A DNA stretch of 64,000 nucleotides from Hygrophila difformis (Eukaryota > Streptophyta > Magnoliopsida > Lamiales > Acanthaceae): positions 61,907,686 through 61,971,685 of the forward strand of contig JAOANR010000004.1 in NCBI GenBank assembly GCA_030278955.1, written 5' to 3'. A program made the position numbers and the translations under genes. The notes beneath the pieces were generated by a model. It did not search any database. It saw only the letters and a list, made by a program, of their open reading frames with translations, and had not been told where the DNA came from. This document shows positions 35,171 to 48,405 of this stretch, piece by piece; position 1 is the first letter of the stretch, and every line of letters begins with the position of its first letter.

Positions 35171-38100
35171 ATGGAGCTCCGACCCGGACTCTCGGCTCTG
35201 GTCACCGGCGGCGCTTCCGGCATCGGCCGAGCACTGGTGCTGGCCCTCGCGCAGGAAGGAATTTTCATCACGATCGTCGACTTCGCGCCAGATAAAGGGA
35301 GGGAAACCGCCCTGCTGGCTGAGAATGAACTTTCCAAGTTCCACACACGGCTGGAATTTCCAACCGCGCTGTTTATCAAATGCGACGTGACGGATTCGAG
35401 TACGCAGTCAGATTTTGTAGTTGAACAGCGTTTTTATTTCTTATACTATTATACTATCATGGATGGAGTTCCGTTTGTGGGATGCTTTGTTTTATATTAG
35501 GCGAGCTTGCTGCGGCTTTCAATAAGCATGTGGAGACTTATGGAGGACTGGATATCTGTATTACCTCTGCGGGAATTGGGAATCCTGTTTCATTCTACGA
35601 GGATAAGACTGATGGCTCTAAATCGTGGAGGCGCACTGTTGATATAAACTTGGTGGCAGTTATTGATTCAACTCGCCTCGCGGTATGAGTTGACTTCTCC
35701 TGTTTTTACAGTCTAGATGCCTGCCTCGTTATTCTATCTTATGTTTCTACTCCTATATGCCATTTGAAGTTTGAACCAAGTACCCTTCGTGTGAAGTTAT
35801 TTAAAGCTGTGTGTGGATTAATGAAATTTTTGCAGTCATACACTCGGCCAAATGAATCTGTACTTAATGCTTTCAATATATGTTGACAAACCACCGAGTG
35901 ATGCTCTGGGAGACTATATACAAATTAACAGTAACGTTTTTATTCAATAACGAATCCATTGTACTTGATTTCTCTCTTGGTAATAACGACTGCTACTGTT
36001 TTCACTTGTCTACAGATTCAAGCAATGCAAAAAGCTAAAAGACCTGGTGTGATTATTAATATGGGGTCTGCTTCAGGATTATTCCCCTTATATAATGATC
36101 CTATCTACTCGGGCTCCAAAGGTTTGTTGCTCTTTCTTATTGCAAAACAAATTTATTGCTATGGTCCATTGTTTACTGTATTTGTTGTACATATTTCTAT
36201 CCGTGCGTATATTACTTGTTTTAATTTCGTTAATGACAAACACAGGAGGGGTGGTTTTGTTCACAAGATCACTGGCTCTTTACAAGCGTCAAGGAGTACG
36301 TATTAATGTACTTTGCCCTGAGGTAAGCCATGCTTTAAATAATACTGTTTGTGATTGACCTGTGAATAGCAAACATCGAAATCTTGAAAAGGATTGTATC
36401 TTTTCACTTCCAGCACCTTGAAACCATAAGGCTTCTTTTAAAGGCATGAAGAATTTTAACATGATTTTTATGTGTGATATTCAGTTGTCTCTTCTTGGAG
36501 ATAATTTTATATTTCTTGAACATCTCAGCCGCTTTGACTCGCAGAGTATTACTCCTAGAATGGTTAAACTTTGATGTTGTGATTACTTGAATTTTCTCAA
36601 ACCCAAGCTTTTAAAAGGTGAGACATGATGTGATCTGTTATAGGTTTTTTCGCTGTCCATCTTGTTCACATTTTTTCAGTAGTCAGTCTATTTGTGATAC
36701 ATCGTAAACTTCTGTCAGAGGTTTTGCTACAACCCCATGTACTGACCACATGAACTTTAAGCTGTGTATCATATTCTTCCAACTATCACCATTGCAGTTC
36801 ATTCAGACCGAGTTGGCCTCTAAATTGGACCCTAAGATAATCAATCTGACGGGAGGCTTCATGCCAATGGAAACTGTTGTAAAAGGTAGATGATCCCAGT
36901 TGATATTGATACACTTTAAGTCCACTATTGACTTCATTTTATATATGTCAATTCATCGAGGAATCATTTACTAATGCAATCTGCTCTTCAGTCTATCATC
37001 TTTACATGTTTTTACAACTCTATTGTTTCGACACAAACTATTTGTGCCAATTGTTTGACCTAACTTTAGAACCTTGTCTAAACAACAAAATAAGTACTTG
37101 TGTCGGTAATTGTTGGTGCTACTTCAAGGTTTTCTTGCTTCCTTTAATACCATAAGGGCATGTTCACTTTGAGAGATGGGATTGACTAACTCATTCAATC
37201 CCGATTAGTCTCACCTAGTTCAATGAGATTATTATCCCATGAATTTAGTTCATTAATCAAGAGCCCTAATCCCTCCAAGCAAACATGTTATCATCAAGGC
37301 CTATCACCTAAGTGAGCAAGGCCTAAATGTATTTATTCAATGAAACCAACTTAAATTAGCACAAAAATCGCTCTATTCTTCCAGCATACAGAGCAGTTAC
37401 AAGTTTCATCGAATTGTTCTATTGATATCAGAAATGTATCTGAAACTACTCTATATATCAAACAAATAGAAAGCCTTACCTGAAATTCTCAAAATATTTC
37501 GTAAGACAATGGGTACCAGGGATGCTCTTGGTGTACTACAGTAGTAGTGGGTAACTCTTGATATTGCTTTGAGGCTTGTTTTTGTTGTAAATTCTCGTCA
37601 AGTGTATCAATTGTGGAAGTCTAAGTCTTGAGAAATGAACCACCGATAGAGTAAGCATGTAAGCTGATATACCTATTAAAGCTGTACGCATAGCCTAAGT
37701 CTAGAGAAAATTTCCATAAGATTTCATTTCATTGTATAAGCCATTTAAATAAAATGTTCATCATGGTAATCTCTCTTTTTGTTCTGATCTTTTTAAATCC
37801 TAACTCATCTAGGTGCTTTTGAGCTTATTCAAGACGAAAGTAAAGCTGGGTCTTGTTTATGGATATCTAACAAAAGGGGTTTTGAATATTGGCCATCTCC
37901 TTCAGAAGAAGAGAAATATCGTCGGCACCCTAAGACTGTTGGGAGAAAATATTCAAATCAGGTTCCACTAAATATTGAAGTTCCCCAGAGTTTCGAGAAG
38001 ATGTAAGTGTTAATGTATCTTGTTTTGCACAAGAAAACTTACCTTGGTAGTTTTCAACACCACGATGTTTGGGAAAATAAGTAGGCATTCATTAACGTCA

Positions 38101-41100
38101 ATTGTGACTCAATATGCCAACAACAATATATTACTCCAATTGTTTAGCGGTTGTGCAGAAACAAATTTTCAAATCTCTAGTTTATGGGCATTGTTCCCAT
38201 TCTGAGGTCAACCAATTTTGCCTATCATGTTGTTAGAATGATTATAATCTCTTGCCCCTGCATTCCTTCCAAAGTGACAGAGTGATTGAAATTGAGATTT
38301 CATGAGAAAGGATATTTCACAAACTAAAAAAAATGAACATTCTTGATTCTTGAACCATGCCAATGTATAGAGGAGAAGTCAATGACTGCCTAACTGTTGT
38401 TTTTAGTTTCCTTTCAGAATGGGGGTTTTTCACGATTAAACTAATCTTCTATATGACATCTATTCTTCTGATCATGTCTTATAGTGTTGTTCACCTGCTA
38501 CACCACAACTTCCGTACTGCAACAAATGTAGTAAGGGCATCATTAAAATTGCCGCTGAATCCAGATTGCGTTCTTCTAAAGATCATATATGCTGGAGTTA
38601 ATGCTAGTGATGTAAGCTTAGCAGTAATTTTTATGTATTAGTTTTTTTCCCTAATATTTCATTAGATTAAATAATTGTTTGTACTTTCAGTTTATCATTA
38701 GTTCTTCACACTTTATTTTTGTTTACCAGATATTTTTTTATACATACACATCACATCATCAATGCAAACTCAATTATGTATGTCTTATAATCTTGACATG
38801 TTTGTAATGAGATTTATATCTTTGCAGGTGAATTTTAGCTCTGGAAGGTATTTTAGTGGGAGCACCAAGGACCGTGCTTCTCTTCTTCCATTTGATGCTG
38901 GATTTGAGGTTAGGAAAAAACAATAAAAAATCTTGCATATCTGATTGGTTCAGTACACTTCAGTGATAGTAGCAATTTATTGTCTTTGACAGAATGGTTG
39001 ATAACAACTTATGCTAATAAACTAATGATCTCTATTCTGCAGGCCGTGGGTATAATTGCTGCTATAGGTGATTCAGTTAAACACTTGAGAGTTGGCACTC
39101 CAGCTGCAATCATGACATTTGGAAGTTATGCTGAATTTACAGTGGTAAAATATTTGCTTGATTTTGAAATGTGACAACCACTCCCCACCCCCAACCCCAA
39201 AAAAAAAGGAAAAAGAAAAAGAAAGATTAAAGGAATTTTTACGTAGTTATAATGTCAGATCTTATGTATCTAGGTTCATGCAAAACACATTCTTCATGTG
39301 GAAAGGCCAGATCCAGAAGTTGTTGCTATGCTCACGTCTGGGCTAACAGCATCCATTGCTTTAGAAAAGGTGGTTTCTGTAAAAATGATTGTGATGGTGG
39401 ATCTTTCGCAAGATCTACTCAAAGGCTTTAATTTCACCACTGCCTTCCTTTTTGTTTATGATGTAGGCAGCACAAATGGGCTCAGGAAAAACAGTTCTTG
39501 TCACTGCCGCTGCAGGTGGGACAGGGCAATTTGCAGTACAGGTATGCTTATGCCTCATTTAGACATTCATATTTGTTTGCCGTTGAATACTGATGCACCT
39601 TGCTTTTATTTTTACCAAGATTCGATGCCTAAGAATTTTGTTAACAGCGATGCGAGTACTATACCTTTCATCATTAGATTGATGATGAAAATTTTCTAAG
39701 TTATCATCTGCTTTGATAGCATTGAGCAGGTCTCCAAAGTTACAACCACAGCATTTGTATGATGTTCCACAACACAATTTTTGCTTGAAAACTACTACTC
39801 TGGATTTTAGGAGGTGTCATGTTTGTTTATTTTTAAAAAATTCTGAAGGTAATGCTCTATTATTGCAGCTGGCAAAGTTAGCTGGGAATAAAGTCATTGC
39901 AACATGTGGAGGAAAAGACAAGGCCAAGCTTTTGAAGGATCTGGGAGTGGATAGAGCAATTGACTACAAAGCTGAAAATATAAAAAGTGTACAATTCCTA
40001 TAAACCTTTTTTTCACTCTTAGTTAAACATAATTGATAAGATGATCAAACTAGAAGCAAAACTAACGAGCTCCTATTTGAAAGCCCTTCCTAATATTGCG
40101 GACCTGTATGAAATGCAGTACAATGTTTACAGCCTTTTGGAGTCCTATATAGCCGCCTCTAGTGACTTTCACACCTGGTAGAATGTGCAGGCCTCCCAAT
40201 TTCACAAAAATGCTTTGGAAGGATAAAGAGTATCATGATTAAAAAATTGATACCCTACTAGACTGAAACACGCTCCTTAGGACTGAGTACATTGAACCTT
40301 AAATGCTGAGCTCACGATGTTAAAGAAACTACCAAATCCGTGCAGGCAGGCATGTGCATTCATAGATTGAGCCAGGATGAATTTTTTCTAAAAATTTATA
40401 GTTTAAGTTATCAAGCATTTTCCCCCTTTCTTCTAGCTCTGTAGGAGAAATGTTATTTTTAAGCTGTGTTACATTATTTTGCCACGATTTATGATTTCAA
40501 TGGATTGAGCAAATATGTCTAAGTGTGATTTTCAAGAGAATCGTGGAAATGAATATTTCGACACGACTCTGATACTAAAACATTAGCATGTGTCTGTTGT
40601 AAGGGGTATAGCAAAACAAAGTTTGAATGAACTCGAATTCATGTCCCAAGTTCTTTGTTGAAACCAAATGAATTTCTGGCTTTTGGCATATCTATTCTTA
40701 TTGTAATATTGTGTTTCGTATTCCCAGGTTCTGAAGGAGGAGTTCCCTAAAGGTGTTGATATTGTATATGAATCCGTTGGTGGAGAGATGTTTGATTTAT
40801 GCTTGAATGCTTTGTCAACCTATGGACGTCTTGTCGTGATTGGGATGATTTCTCAGGTTCGAACTTTGATTATTAGTGAAAAGAAAATTTGTTAATTGTG
40901 ATCTCACGTCTTCATTGTTCATTGCTCGTGTAACACTATTAATTGACAAATCAAATCCAATATTTCTGGTTTTCTTCTGATCATTTTGTTGATTAACTAA
41001 TGTGCCCACAGTATCAAGGAGAACAGGGGTGGAAGCCCAGAAGTTACACAGGATTATGCGAAAAGATTCTAGCAAGAAGCCAGACTGTGGTAAGTGGTTT

Positions 41101-41974
41101 ATACCAGCATATTGCACCTGTGTAATCTTTGATAAGATCTATCAAATGCAGCTTACTTGAGGTCGGTTTTGAATCTGGAGTCTAATCCTTTATTCTTTTT
41201 TTGATTGCCCGATAATTATAAAAGAGTGATTTTTTTTTAATATTAAATTTTACTATTTGCAATTTTGGAAGTCAGACTTACAACTTAGTCATGTCATCAT
41301 CCCCAATTTCATGTGTTAAATTAAACTCACATGACATTATTTTTTAGACACAACTTCATGTCTGAAATCCTTGCCCGAAAAATTGTTGCAATAGACAAAT
41401 GATGAAAATTGAGAAAATAACTAAATAATTTGATCAAAGATGGTTTAGTGTACCAGAATTCCAATACCTTCATATACATGAAAAAAAAAACATTAGAAGC
41501 CATTACAAAAATATCTTATTCTCTTTCCACTTATTAATAAAATAATTTTGGTGACTGCCGTCTGCCGATTTTATAGGCTGGCTTTTTCTTAGTGCAATAT
41601 GCTGAACTCTGGCAAGAACATCTTGACAAGCTTACGGATCTGTATTCCTCAGGAAAGCTCAAGGTAAAAAAAAATATGCCGACTTCTCGAAGCAATGCTC
41701 AATTTTCTTCAGTGTGTTGCAATCCTTTTTATTATTCCTTGGCAGGTAGCTGTAGACCCCAAACCATTCTTAGGTGTCCATTCTGTCTCAGATGCAGTTG
41801 ACTATCTACATTCTGGCAAAAGCGTTGGCAAGGTTGTAGTTTACATCCTTCAATCATTTACATTTAGGCTCCTCTATAGTCCAAGATTATAAGGTAACCC
41901 ATGGACATTTGAAAATATTGCAGGTTATTGTCTGCATTGATCCAGCATTCAGCCATCGGCAGGCTAAATTATGA
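35171..41974 (+). CDS. NQR: Fused SDR and zinc-less MDR oxidoreductase (NQR type)
   Basis: Seventeen coding exons: 35171-35399, 35501-35682, 36016-36121, 36246-36322, 36798-36885, 37813-38002, 38485-38611, 38828-38908, 39043-39144, 39274-39369, 39467-39541, 39869-39988, 40728-40856, 41012-41089, 41577-41663, 41746-41832 and 41924-41974. Every junction is in phase, giving 634 residues. Residues about 1-270 are a short-chain dehydrogenase: the Rossmann motif VTGGASGIG, a serine in NMGSASG, and catalytic YSGSK. Residues about 300-634 are a quinone-oxidoreductase or prostaglandin-reductase-like MDR domain ([33 protein letters not shown]-like, VVIGMISQ). No structural-zinc cysteine cluster is evident. 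Arabidopsis AT1G49670 (NQR, from memory) has the same fusion and 629 residues, so the join is ancestral rather than an artefact. Both halves should bind NAD(P)(H). The physiological substrate is not known to me. Exon 12 needs the donor GTACAA at 39989. Confidence 0.93.
37156..37288. mobile_element. Possible PIF/Harbinger-like MITE in NQR intron 5
   Basis: The left end reads gggcatgttcactttgagag and the right end ctccaagcaaacatgtt, with reverse complement aacatgtttgcttggag. The two match well enough to be terminal inverted repeats. The interior contains inverted motifs (gggattgactaactcattcaatccc). No clear 3-bp duplication was established. Confidence 0.5.
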
Positions 41975-42169
41975 TGCAATGAAGTGATAAAAACTCAGTA
42001 CTTCATCTCAGGATGATTGAAATAAATTGGCCCCATGTAGAAAATGAAAATGCTCTCACCACTGTCACTAGAATATGTTCATTTCACACACAACACAAAT
42101 GAAAAAGAAAACAGACTATCAGGTAATTTCGTTGCTCTTTCAAGCTCGTCATATGCTTGCTCAAATTAT

Positions 42170-42389
42170 TAATGCGGTGACCACTCAAAATGATGAAATT
42201 GATATTTAAGCCTTAAGACTTTTATATTTGACTTAGTATACCCACTCAAATTTTGTGGTAACTCCACAATCTCCAATTCCAATATAGCTTCTTTTGATGT
42301 TTTTGTGTTACCACTACCATTCTCAATTTTAACTTGGCTTAGATTAATTTTTGTAACACCACTTACAAAAATTTCTAGATCCGCCACTG
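42170..42389. mobile_element. Partial copy of the hAT-like MITE family
   Basis: The last 100 bp or so match the right half of the MITE at 23725-24285 (gtgttaccactac, taacaccactta, then tctagatccgccactg at the terminus). The left end lacks the matching CAGGGGCGG terminus, so the copy is truncated or diverged. It lies between the convergent NQR and B3 genes. Confidence 0.7.
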
Positions 42390-42511
42390 GGTACAAATCA
42401 GCTTTTGTCATTGTCCAAATATAGCCTAGTTGCCAACAAGTTGCATTCCTGCATAATTACATTAGGATCTAAGCATAATACTCCTCTTAACCTAGCCTAG
42501 TGGCATAGTCC

Positions 42512-44335
42512 TCATTCGCTGCTTTCTCCTTGTTCGTTTACTCTTATGATGTAAACCTGCAGGTAAAAGCATTATGCATTAGCAGCCCAAAGAAATGGAA
42601 TCTATTTTCCACCCAAAACATAAAAATAAAAAATCCTATCATTTACTTTTGCATTAAGCATGTAAAAATCATCATTGTTTAACTCTCTATAATTTCAAAT
42701 ATATAAAAAAATACACTCACTTAAAGAGGGAAAATAAACAAACAAACAAACAACATTTGAATACAGCTGGGTGTGGAGATTTTCGAAAACATGATAGGAT
42801 GATTTTTACTCTCTCCATTTGAAAATATAAGTCAAGTTGGTACACCCCACTCGCTATTTGTGATGTATATGATCAAATGAAGGGAACATTTAAGGATGGA
42901 AGGGAATTTACACCTTAATAGTTTATTACTCGCAAACCATTGTTTAAGCATCGAGTTATATATCGTAATTCGTATGAAGTCTGTTATAACTAAATGTGCA
43001 GAATAAGCCTGGCCTACCAAAATAGCATAAGGTGGGGTTACCTTGAATGTTGTTGGCTGAATCAACTGAAAAACAAGCGCATCCCCATCAACCAATTCAT
43101 GAACAATTGCAAAACCTCTCCATCCGCCGCTAAGTCCAGTTTTAAGAGCAAGATACTTGGTTTGAAACTCGTCCCCTTCTTCGTTCACTAAATTTATCAT
43201 TTCATCATGTGCTGGCAGATGCATCTTGCAAAACTGAACTGGAAGACCCTGTTCATATTCACATTACGTTTAGTAGATTATATCAGGCATGAAGTATAAG
43301 AATAAGAATCTACCCTTTCACCAGTCACTCATCTTTTCAGATGAAAGCTAATTTTGGTAGAGCTTATAAGATGAAACAAGCTATAGCTCTCAAAAGAACA
43401 TAATCTTATCCCAAATTGCTATGTCACTAGATACTATAATTTACCATTTCCTTTACACTGAAGTATGTATTAGTATTAACTATATAAATGAATACTACTT
43501 AGTAACATACCAGCCAAAATCCACCGGTTACATGTGACTGAAGCATTGGTTTTACAAAGCTTGGAATATCTTTATCCAATCCCTGCTGAAGGTCCTCTGC
43601 CCGTTGTATAGCATACTCCCTGTCTTCATCCGAGGCATACACCCTGTTTGACAAATCTCTCCTTTTGTACCTATAACTGAAGATCCAGCAGTTAAAAGTC
43701 AGAAATTCATTCACACTTATAAAGCTCATAAGCAAGCAGGAAATATATTAACAGAATGTAGCATGAACCTCCTTGGCCTCCCCATAGGTTCAATTGCAAC
43801 CTATAAAGATCAGGGGAAATATTAAGTCAAAACCCAAAATAATTTCTTCAACTAGCTTAGGTAATTCTTAAACACACACACGACTGGCTACGAGTGCTCC
43901 TTTTACTAATTGAAATTAGCTTTACATTTCTCATTGAAAAAAATGTTAAGAGTAAAAACTCGAGTAGAGCGACGATTAGAAAAACAAAAGAGGGGGGGAG
44001 TGGGGGAGAAATTACAGACTTCTTTATAGATGACCGGAGGCATATCTTTAACGCGCGTGGAGCGACGAACGGAAGACAGATCTAGAGGCTGTTTGGGAAC
44101 TTTGGGCTTCACTTTCTTCATCTGTGAATATTCACGATAAATATGATCAAAAGTATCGATCAGCAGCAGGGGGAGGTTTGAAAAGGTAAAAACTAAAAAC
44201 ACATACAGGAGAAGCCTTGGGGGTGTGCAGAGCTTGAGCTAACTTATTGAGATTGAGCTCCTCCATTCTTCGCTTGTTCTCTTGCAGCCTCATCTGCCTG
44301 CTCTCTTCGTACGACGCTTTCTTCGCCACCACCAT
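42512..44335 (-). CDS. B3-domain transcription factor (At3g19184/At5g42700-like), copy 1
   Basis: Six coding exons in transcript order: 44207-44335, 44020-44121, 43769-43800, 43511-43670, 43042-43248 and 42512-42556. All are in phase, giving 224 residues. The N-terminus is basic with a short coiled segment (SRQMRLQENKRRMEELNL). Basic stretches follow (KKVKPKVPKQ, RRSTRVKD). The B3 DNA-binding domain fills the C-terminal half: FVKPMLQSHVTGGFWLGLP, then TKYLALKTGLSGGWRGF, VDGDALVFQLI, and VYIIRVNE at the end. The last exon is only 15 codons including the stop, and was found by matching the expected B3 end strand. B3 proteins of this plant clade are nuclear; specific targets are not known to me. 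A paralogue lies just upstream (45847-48276). Confidence 0.9.
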
Positions 44336-45846
44336 TTTTGGGCGCTCGTCTCGTTTCTTCTCTGATCTCCGGTCCGGTGTAGTTGGATTTTGAATTTGTA
44401 GGGTTTATGGAACCAACGTTCCATCTCCCGCTCCAAACGGCTTTTGGTGGGTCCCCTACCCCTACCATTCAAATTCCAAAATGCCCCCTTCCAGTTATGC
44501 TAATTAGTACTGGTGCCTCCAAAACATAGGCAGGCAATAGTTTTTAAGTTACGGGGTTTTTCGCAATTACCAACTGATAGAATAAAAAAATTGAAAATCA
44601 ATATTCAAAGGCTTGGGAGTTTTTTGTTGGATGTATTTAAATAAATAAAATACTTAGATGTATCATGTAATGAAATTTGTAGCTTATCAGTTATTCTGCT
44701 TTTATTAGTAAGAGGTGGTCCATTTTTTTTTTTTTCGTTTGCGAAACTATTGGCGAGAGAAATGATGGGTGGTAGCCAGGGAAATGATCAAGGGTCGAGT
44801 GAAGAATCGAAACTTAAAACATAAGTGGATAAATGATAGGAACCATGTTCTTCTATCTAAACTACATGCAATCCAATGAGATTAAAAGGGGTTCAATTTC
44901 AAGTTTCGTGTTGTGTTTGTGTCGGCGTTGTCGGATCGTGTTTCAGGTTTCACGTGTTCGAGTCATGTTCGTGTCGGGTATTGAGTAAGGGTATAAAACA
45001 AAATATGTAATCCCAAACGCTACCCGAAACCCGAAATGAACTTGAAATACCAAACCCGAACAAGACCTGAAAATTTTTAGGTTGGATTTCGGATCGACCT
45101 GATTAGAGAAACCAAAAAATTGACTAAACCCAAAACTGCAATGTTTTTGTGCCGGTCAGGTTCGTGTTTTCGGGTCGTGTCCAAAATTGAAACCCTTCAT
45201 GAAAAACATATACAAATTCAAATTATCTAGTAAAACACATGCAATCCCTTTACCACCATGAAGTTTCGAAGATACTCCTCATATATTCCATAGTTTCAAA
45301 AACACAAAACCATCCATATACCCAAGTCTCACCCCATTCACTTTTACAGCTGCCCGATCATCTAGATATACTTGTAAGCTCCTTTCAACATGATTACAGA
45401 GCAAAAAAACAAGTGATGCTGTATTGATGTGAGTTATACCCCTGAGCCTATGTACATCTGCACACTGTGGAGCCTTAGACGCAGGTTACGCCATCATGTA
45501 TGATGAACTACCGCAGAGAAAAGGTTTCTCGGGAAAATAGATGGGTTGTCCAAAAGCCTCGCGACCTATAAGAAAATAAAATAGAGAAAATGAAACACAC
45601 TTGGGGTTAGGTTAGGTTAGGTTAGTTATTCCTTTTCGGATACCTAAAGATATTATCACCTATACTGACACCAGGGCTAAATCCATTACCTTTGTTTCCT
45701 GACTCTTGTGAAGCCTTGGTGGGAGAACTTGGCGCGCCCGCCTCATTCTAGATCATTATTCTCAGATTTGAGATTGAGTACAAAAGGCCCTGTCACACTT
45801 TGTTTCTTGCGTCCCTTGACATTTTTTACACGATGATGGTGATGTT
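44336..45846. other. Spacer between the tandem B3 genes
   Basis: It includes the promoter of copy 1, a degraded MITE at about 44886-45197, and the 3' UTR of copy 2. A short (GGTTA)4 run occurs at about 45605-45626. No other exon was recognised. Confidence 0.5.
44886..45197. mobile_element. Degenerate hAT-type MITE rich in ACCCGAA motifs
   Basis: The ends aaggggttcaattt and aaaattgaaaccctt are inverted copies. The interior holds repeated gacccg/cgggt and aacccgaa motifs like those of the MITE at 50491-50847, suggesting a related family. No intact 8-bp target duplication is visible. Confidence 0.6.
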
Positions 45847-48276
45847 TTATAGTCCGAAAATCTTGAACGTGTAGGAGAATAACGAAAGAAGAAAAGTTAA
45901 GAGCGACCAACCAAGATTAGCTCTTAGTACATTAGAAGCACTCAGGTTCACGAGACAAAGTGCCCCTTTTATCTCTTCGAGGGAATGAACTCGAACAATA
46001 TAAACCTACAAAATATTGTGAAACGTTAATCAAACAAACCATATGCATCAAAGTGGCAACAGACATGACATATGGTCTCCATATACTACATTACTGTCAT
46101 TAGATATGTAATGAAACATTCTTAACTCTATCTATATGTGTGTGTGTGTGTGTGAAAATCAAGAAACCATAACCATAGATATTATTCATTAAGTAAAGAA
46201 CAATACCTTGAACTTGCACCGATCAATCAAATGAAATACCAGTACGTCTCCTTTCAGTAAGTAGTGCGATAAGGAAAAGCTCCGCCAACCACCACTCAGA
46301 CCGTGGCGTTCAAGAATGTAATTAGTCTGGTATGTATTTTCCTCTTCATCCACCAGAGTAATAGTTGCATCACGAGCTGGCAAATGCTTATCACAAAAAT
46401 GCGTTGGAAGGTGCTGCCATTAATAAATAAATAAAAATAGTAAAGGGAATCAACATCATATCACCAGTAAGTGTAATGAATTAGCCAAAAAGCACAATGG
46501 CTTTTTAAAAATACTCCAAATAAATAAGATTTCTGTTGAAAAAAAAAAAAAAAAACAGATCATAGAGCATACCATCCAAAAACCATGCTTCACATTTGAT
46601 GGGAGCATAAATTTTCTAAAGCAAAGAGCATCATCTCCCAAACGAGAAACAATCCGGGTGGCACATTCATTCAGCAAACGCTGAGTCTCGATATCATCAT
46701 ACAGATCACAGATCCTAGTCCTCCTTTTGTGCCCCCTGCGGCTTTATGTTTTGCATCAGATAATTTTCAAAAAAGGATTAGACCAAAATGATACATTCAA
46801 GCACTGTATTATCATAATCCATTCATATAGTTCCTAGTTTTTTTTTTCGTTCCTACCTCACGGCTTTTGAATTCTTGTGCACCTGTCAAGAACAGAAAGA
46901 AAACCATCAATACAAGAAAAAAGAATTTCAATATCTTGTACTGGTGAATTAAAGAAGTTCGGAACTTTGAGTAATTATGATTATTCAGTATACCATTGGC
47001 AACAACACCACAATCATTGCCCCTCTGCAAGAAAACTTAGCCAACTAAGATAAATGGCATGTCGCATATGAGGACTACAACAACAATTACTACTCAAAAT
47101 GAATCTATGAAGCATTTGATTCAACAGACCAATTATCTTTAAGACATTTTCAAAAGCATAAGTCAAAAGTCGATACATCCAATGTTGCACGTTTTCGAGT
47201 ATCAACATAATACAATTACTGTAAAACGTATTTCTCACAACTACATCATCGTTTTCATGTCAAGTGAGTTGAATAGAAACAAAATTTCAATTTATTCACG
47301 TAACAAACTTCTCCGTTATTTTTGTCTTTAAACATCAATGCTCCCGATGCCCAACACTCTTTTAAATTTGAATAAATAACAAGCGATGTCAAACCACGGT
47401 AATTTTCAAATCTAACAACTGCGACCCAACGCTTCACCTAACGCCCGTCATTGCTACACTGTCATTTATTGATTTATCTGCAACGAACACAATAAATTGC
47501 CTTTCCCCTAACCAGCGGCAATAAATGTCAATGAACAATGGAGAACACAATGCCAAGGCCTACCGGCTGTTTCCGCAGCGTTACCAACACAATTTCAGCG
47601 AAATCCCCAGAACTTAGGGTTTCGAAACAGACCTCATTTGGGCAAAATCCATAGCCAACGATCATCACAGCACAACAATTTTTGCAGCCAAAGTAATGCC
47701 TAGATCCCCAACAAAATTGAAATAACCTAAATCTAATTCCAATTTTTCATCCCTAGTATCAAAAACCTGATGGCATCAAATAACAGAACAGCACAGAGCC
47801 CAAATCGAAGAAATTGATAATCATGTTCTCAACAATCCATACATTAAAACACATTCAAGACAAACCACAACAACAACAAATGAGATGCAATCCAAAAACC
47901 CAGAAACCTAAAAAAACAAATGCACATAAATAAGAAAAGAATGGGCAAAAGATATCTCACTTTAGAGTTAGGCCTTTTCAACTTCCCGGAAACCTTCATC
48001 CTCTTCTTTTTCACTTCCATTGCATCAGACTTCCTCTTCATTCCCTGCAATAGTATATGCAAAAAGAAATACAAATAAGAAGAAAACAGCCCCGATGTCC
48101 ATACACAACCCCACAAAAAACATAAAAAGAACAAGCAAGAATGTGTAGATTTAAAACCAAACCTTGGAAGGGTAGTAGGTTGGGTTCTTTTCTCTTTTGA
48201 GCATTCTTAAAGATACTCCATCAGAGCTTTGGGTCTCAGTCTCATGTTGCTTGCCCTTGGGTTTTTTGACAACCAT
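45847..48276 (-). CDS. B3-domain transcription factor, copy 2
   Basis: Coding exons in transcript order: 48163-48276, 47961-48044, 46857-46882, 46573-46735, 46207-46413 and 45847-46005, in phase, about 250 residues. Exon phases are the same as in copy 1, and the fifth exon has the same length (207 nt), so the two are tandem duplicates. The N-terminus is lysine-rich (MVVKKPKGKQHE; MKRKSDAMEVKKKRMK). The B3 domain runs from FRKFMLPSNVKHGFWM through ILERHGLSGGWRSF and LKGDVLVFHLI to VYIVRVHS. The last exon, read to its first stop, adds a 40-residue hydrophobic tail (LLTFLLSL) that is unusual for the family. A further splice inside it, after about LEEIKGAL, may give a different end. Family identity is firm; the 3' end is uncertain. 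Confidence 0.87.
46137..46154. repeat. Short (TG)n run in a B3 intron
   Basis: About nine TG units between the fifth and sixth coding exons of B3 copy 2. Confidence 0.9.
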
Positions 48277-48405
48277 TTTTTTTTGTGTCCCTTCTGTTTC
48301 CTTTCATATATATAGCGGACAAGAGTTCTTACCCTTTTTTAAAATTTATTTTTTTACCTGAGTTTTCAACCTGGCGATACAGACGAAAATACTCCTTAAA
48401 AAATA

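Noticed and set aside
45605..45626. GGTTA tandem run resembling a telomere repeat
   Set aside because: Only about four units, and the unit is not the plant TTTAGGG telomere repeat. It is a short simple repeat.
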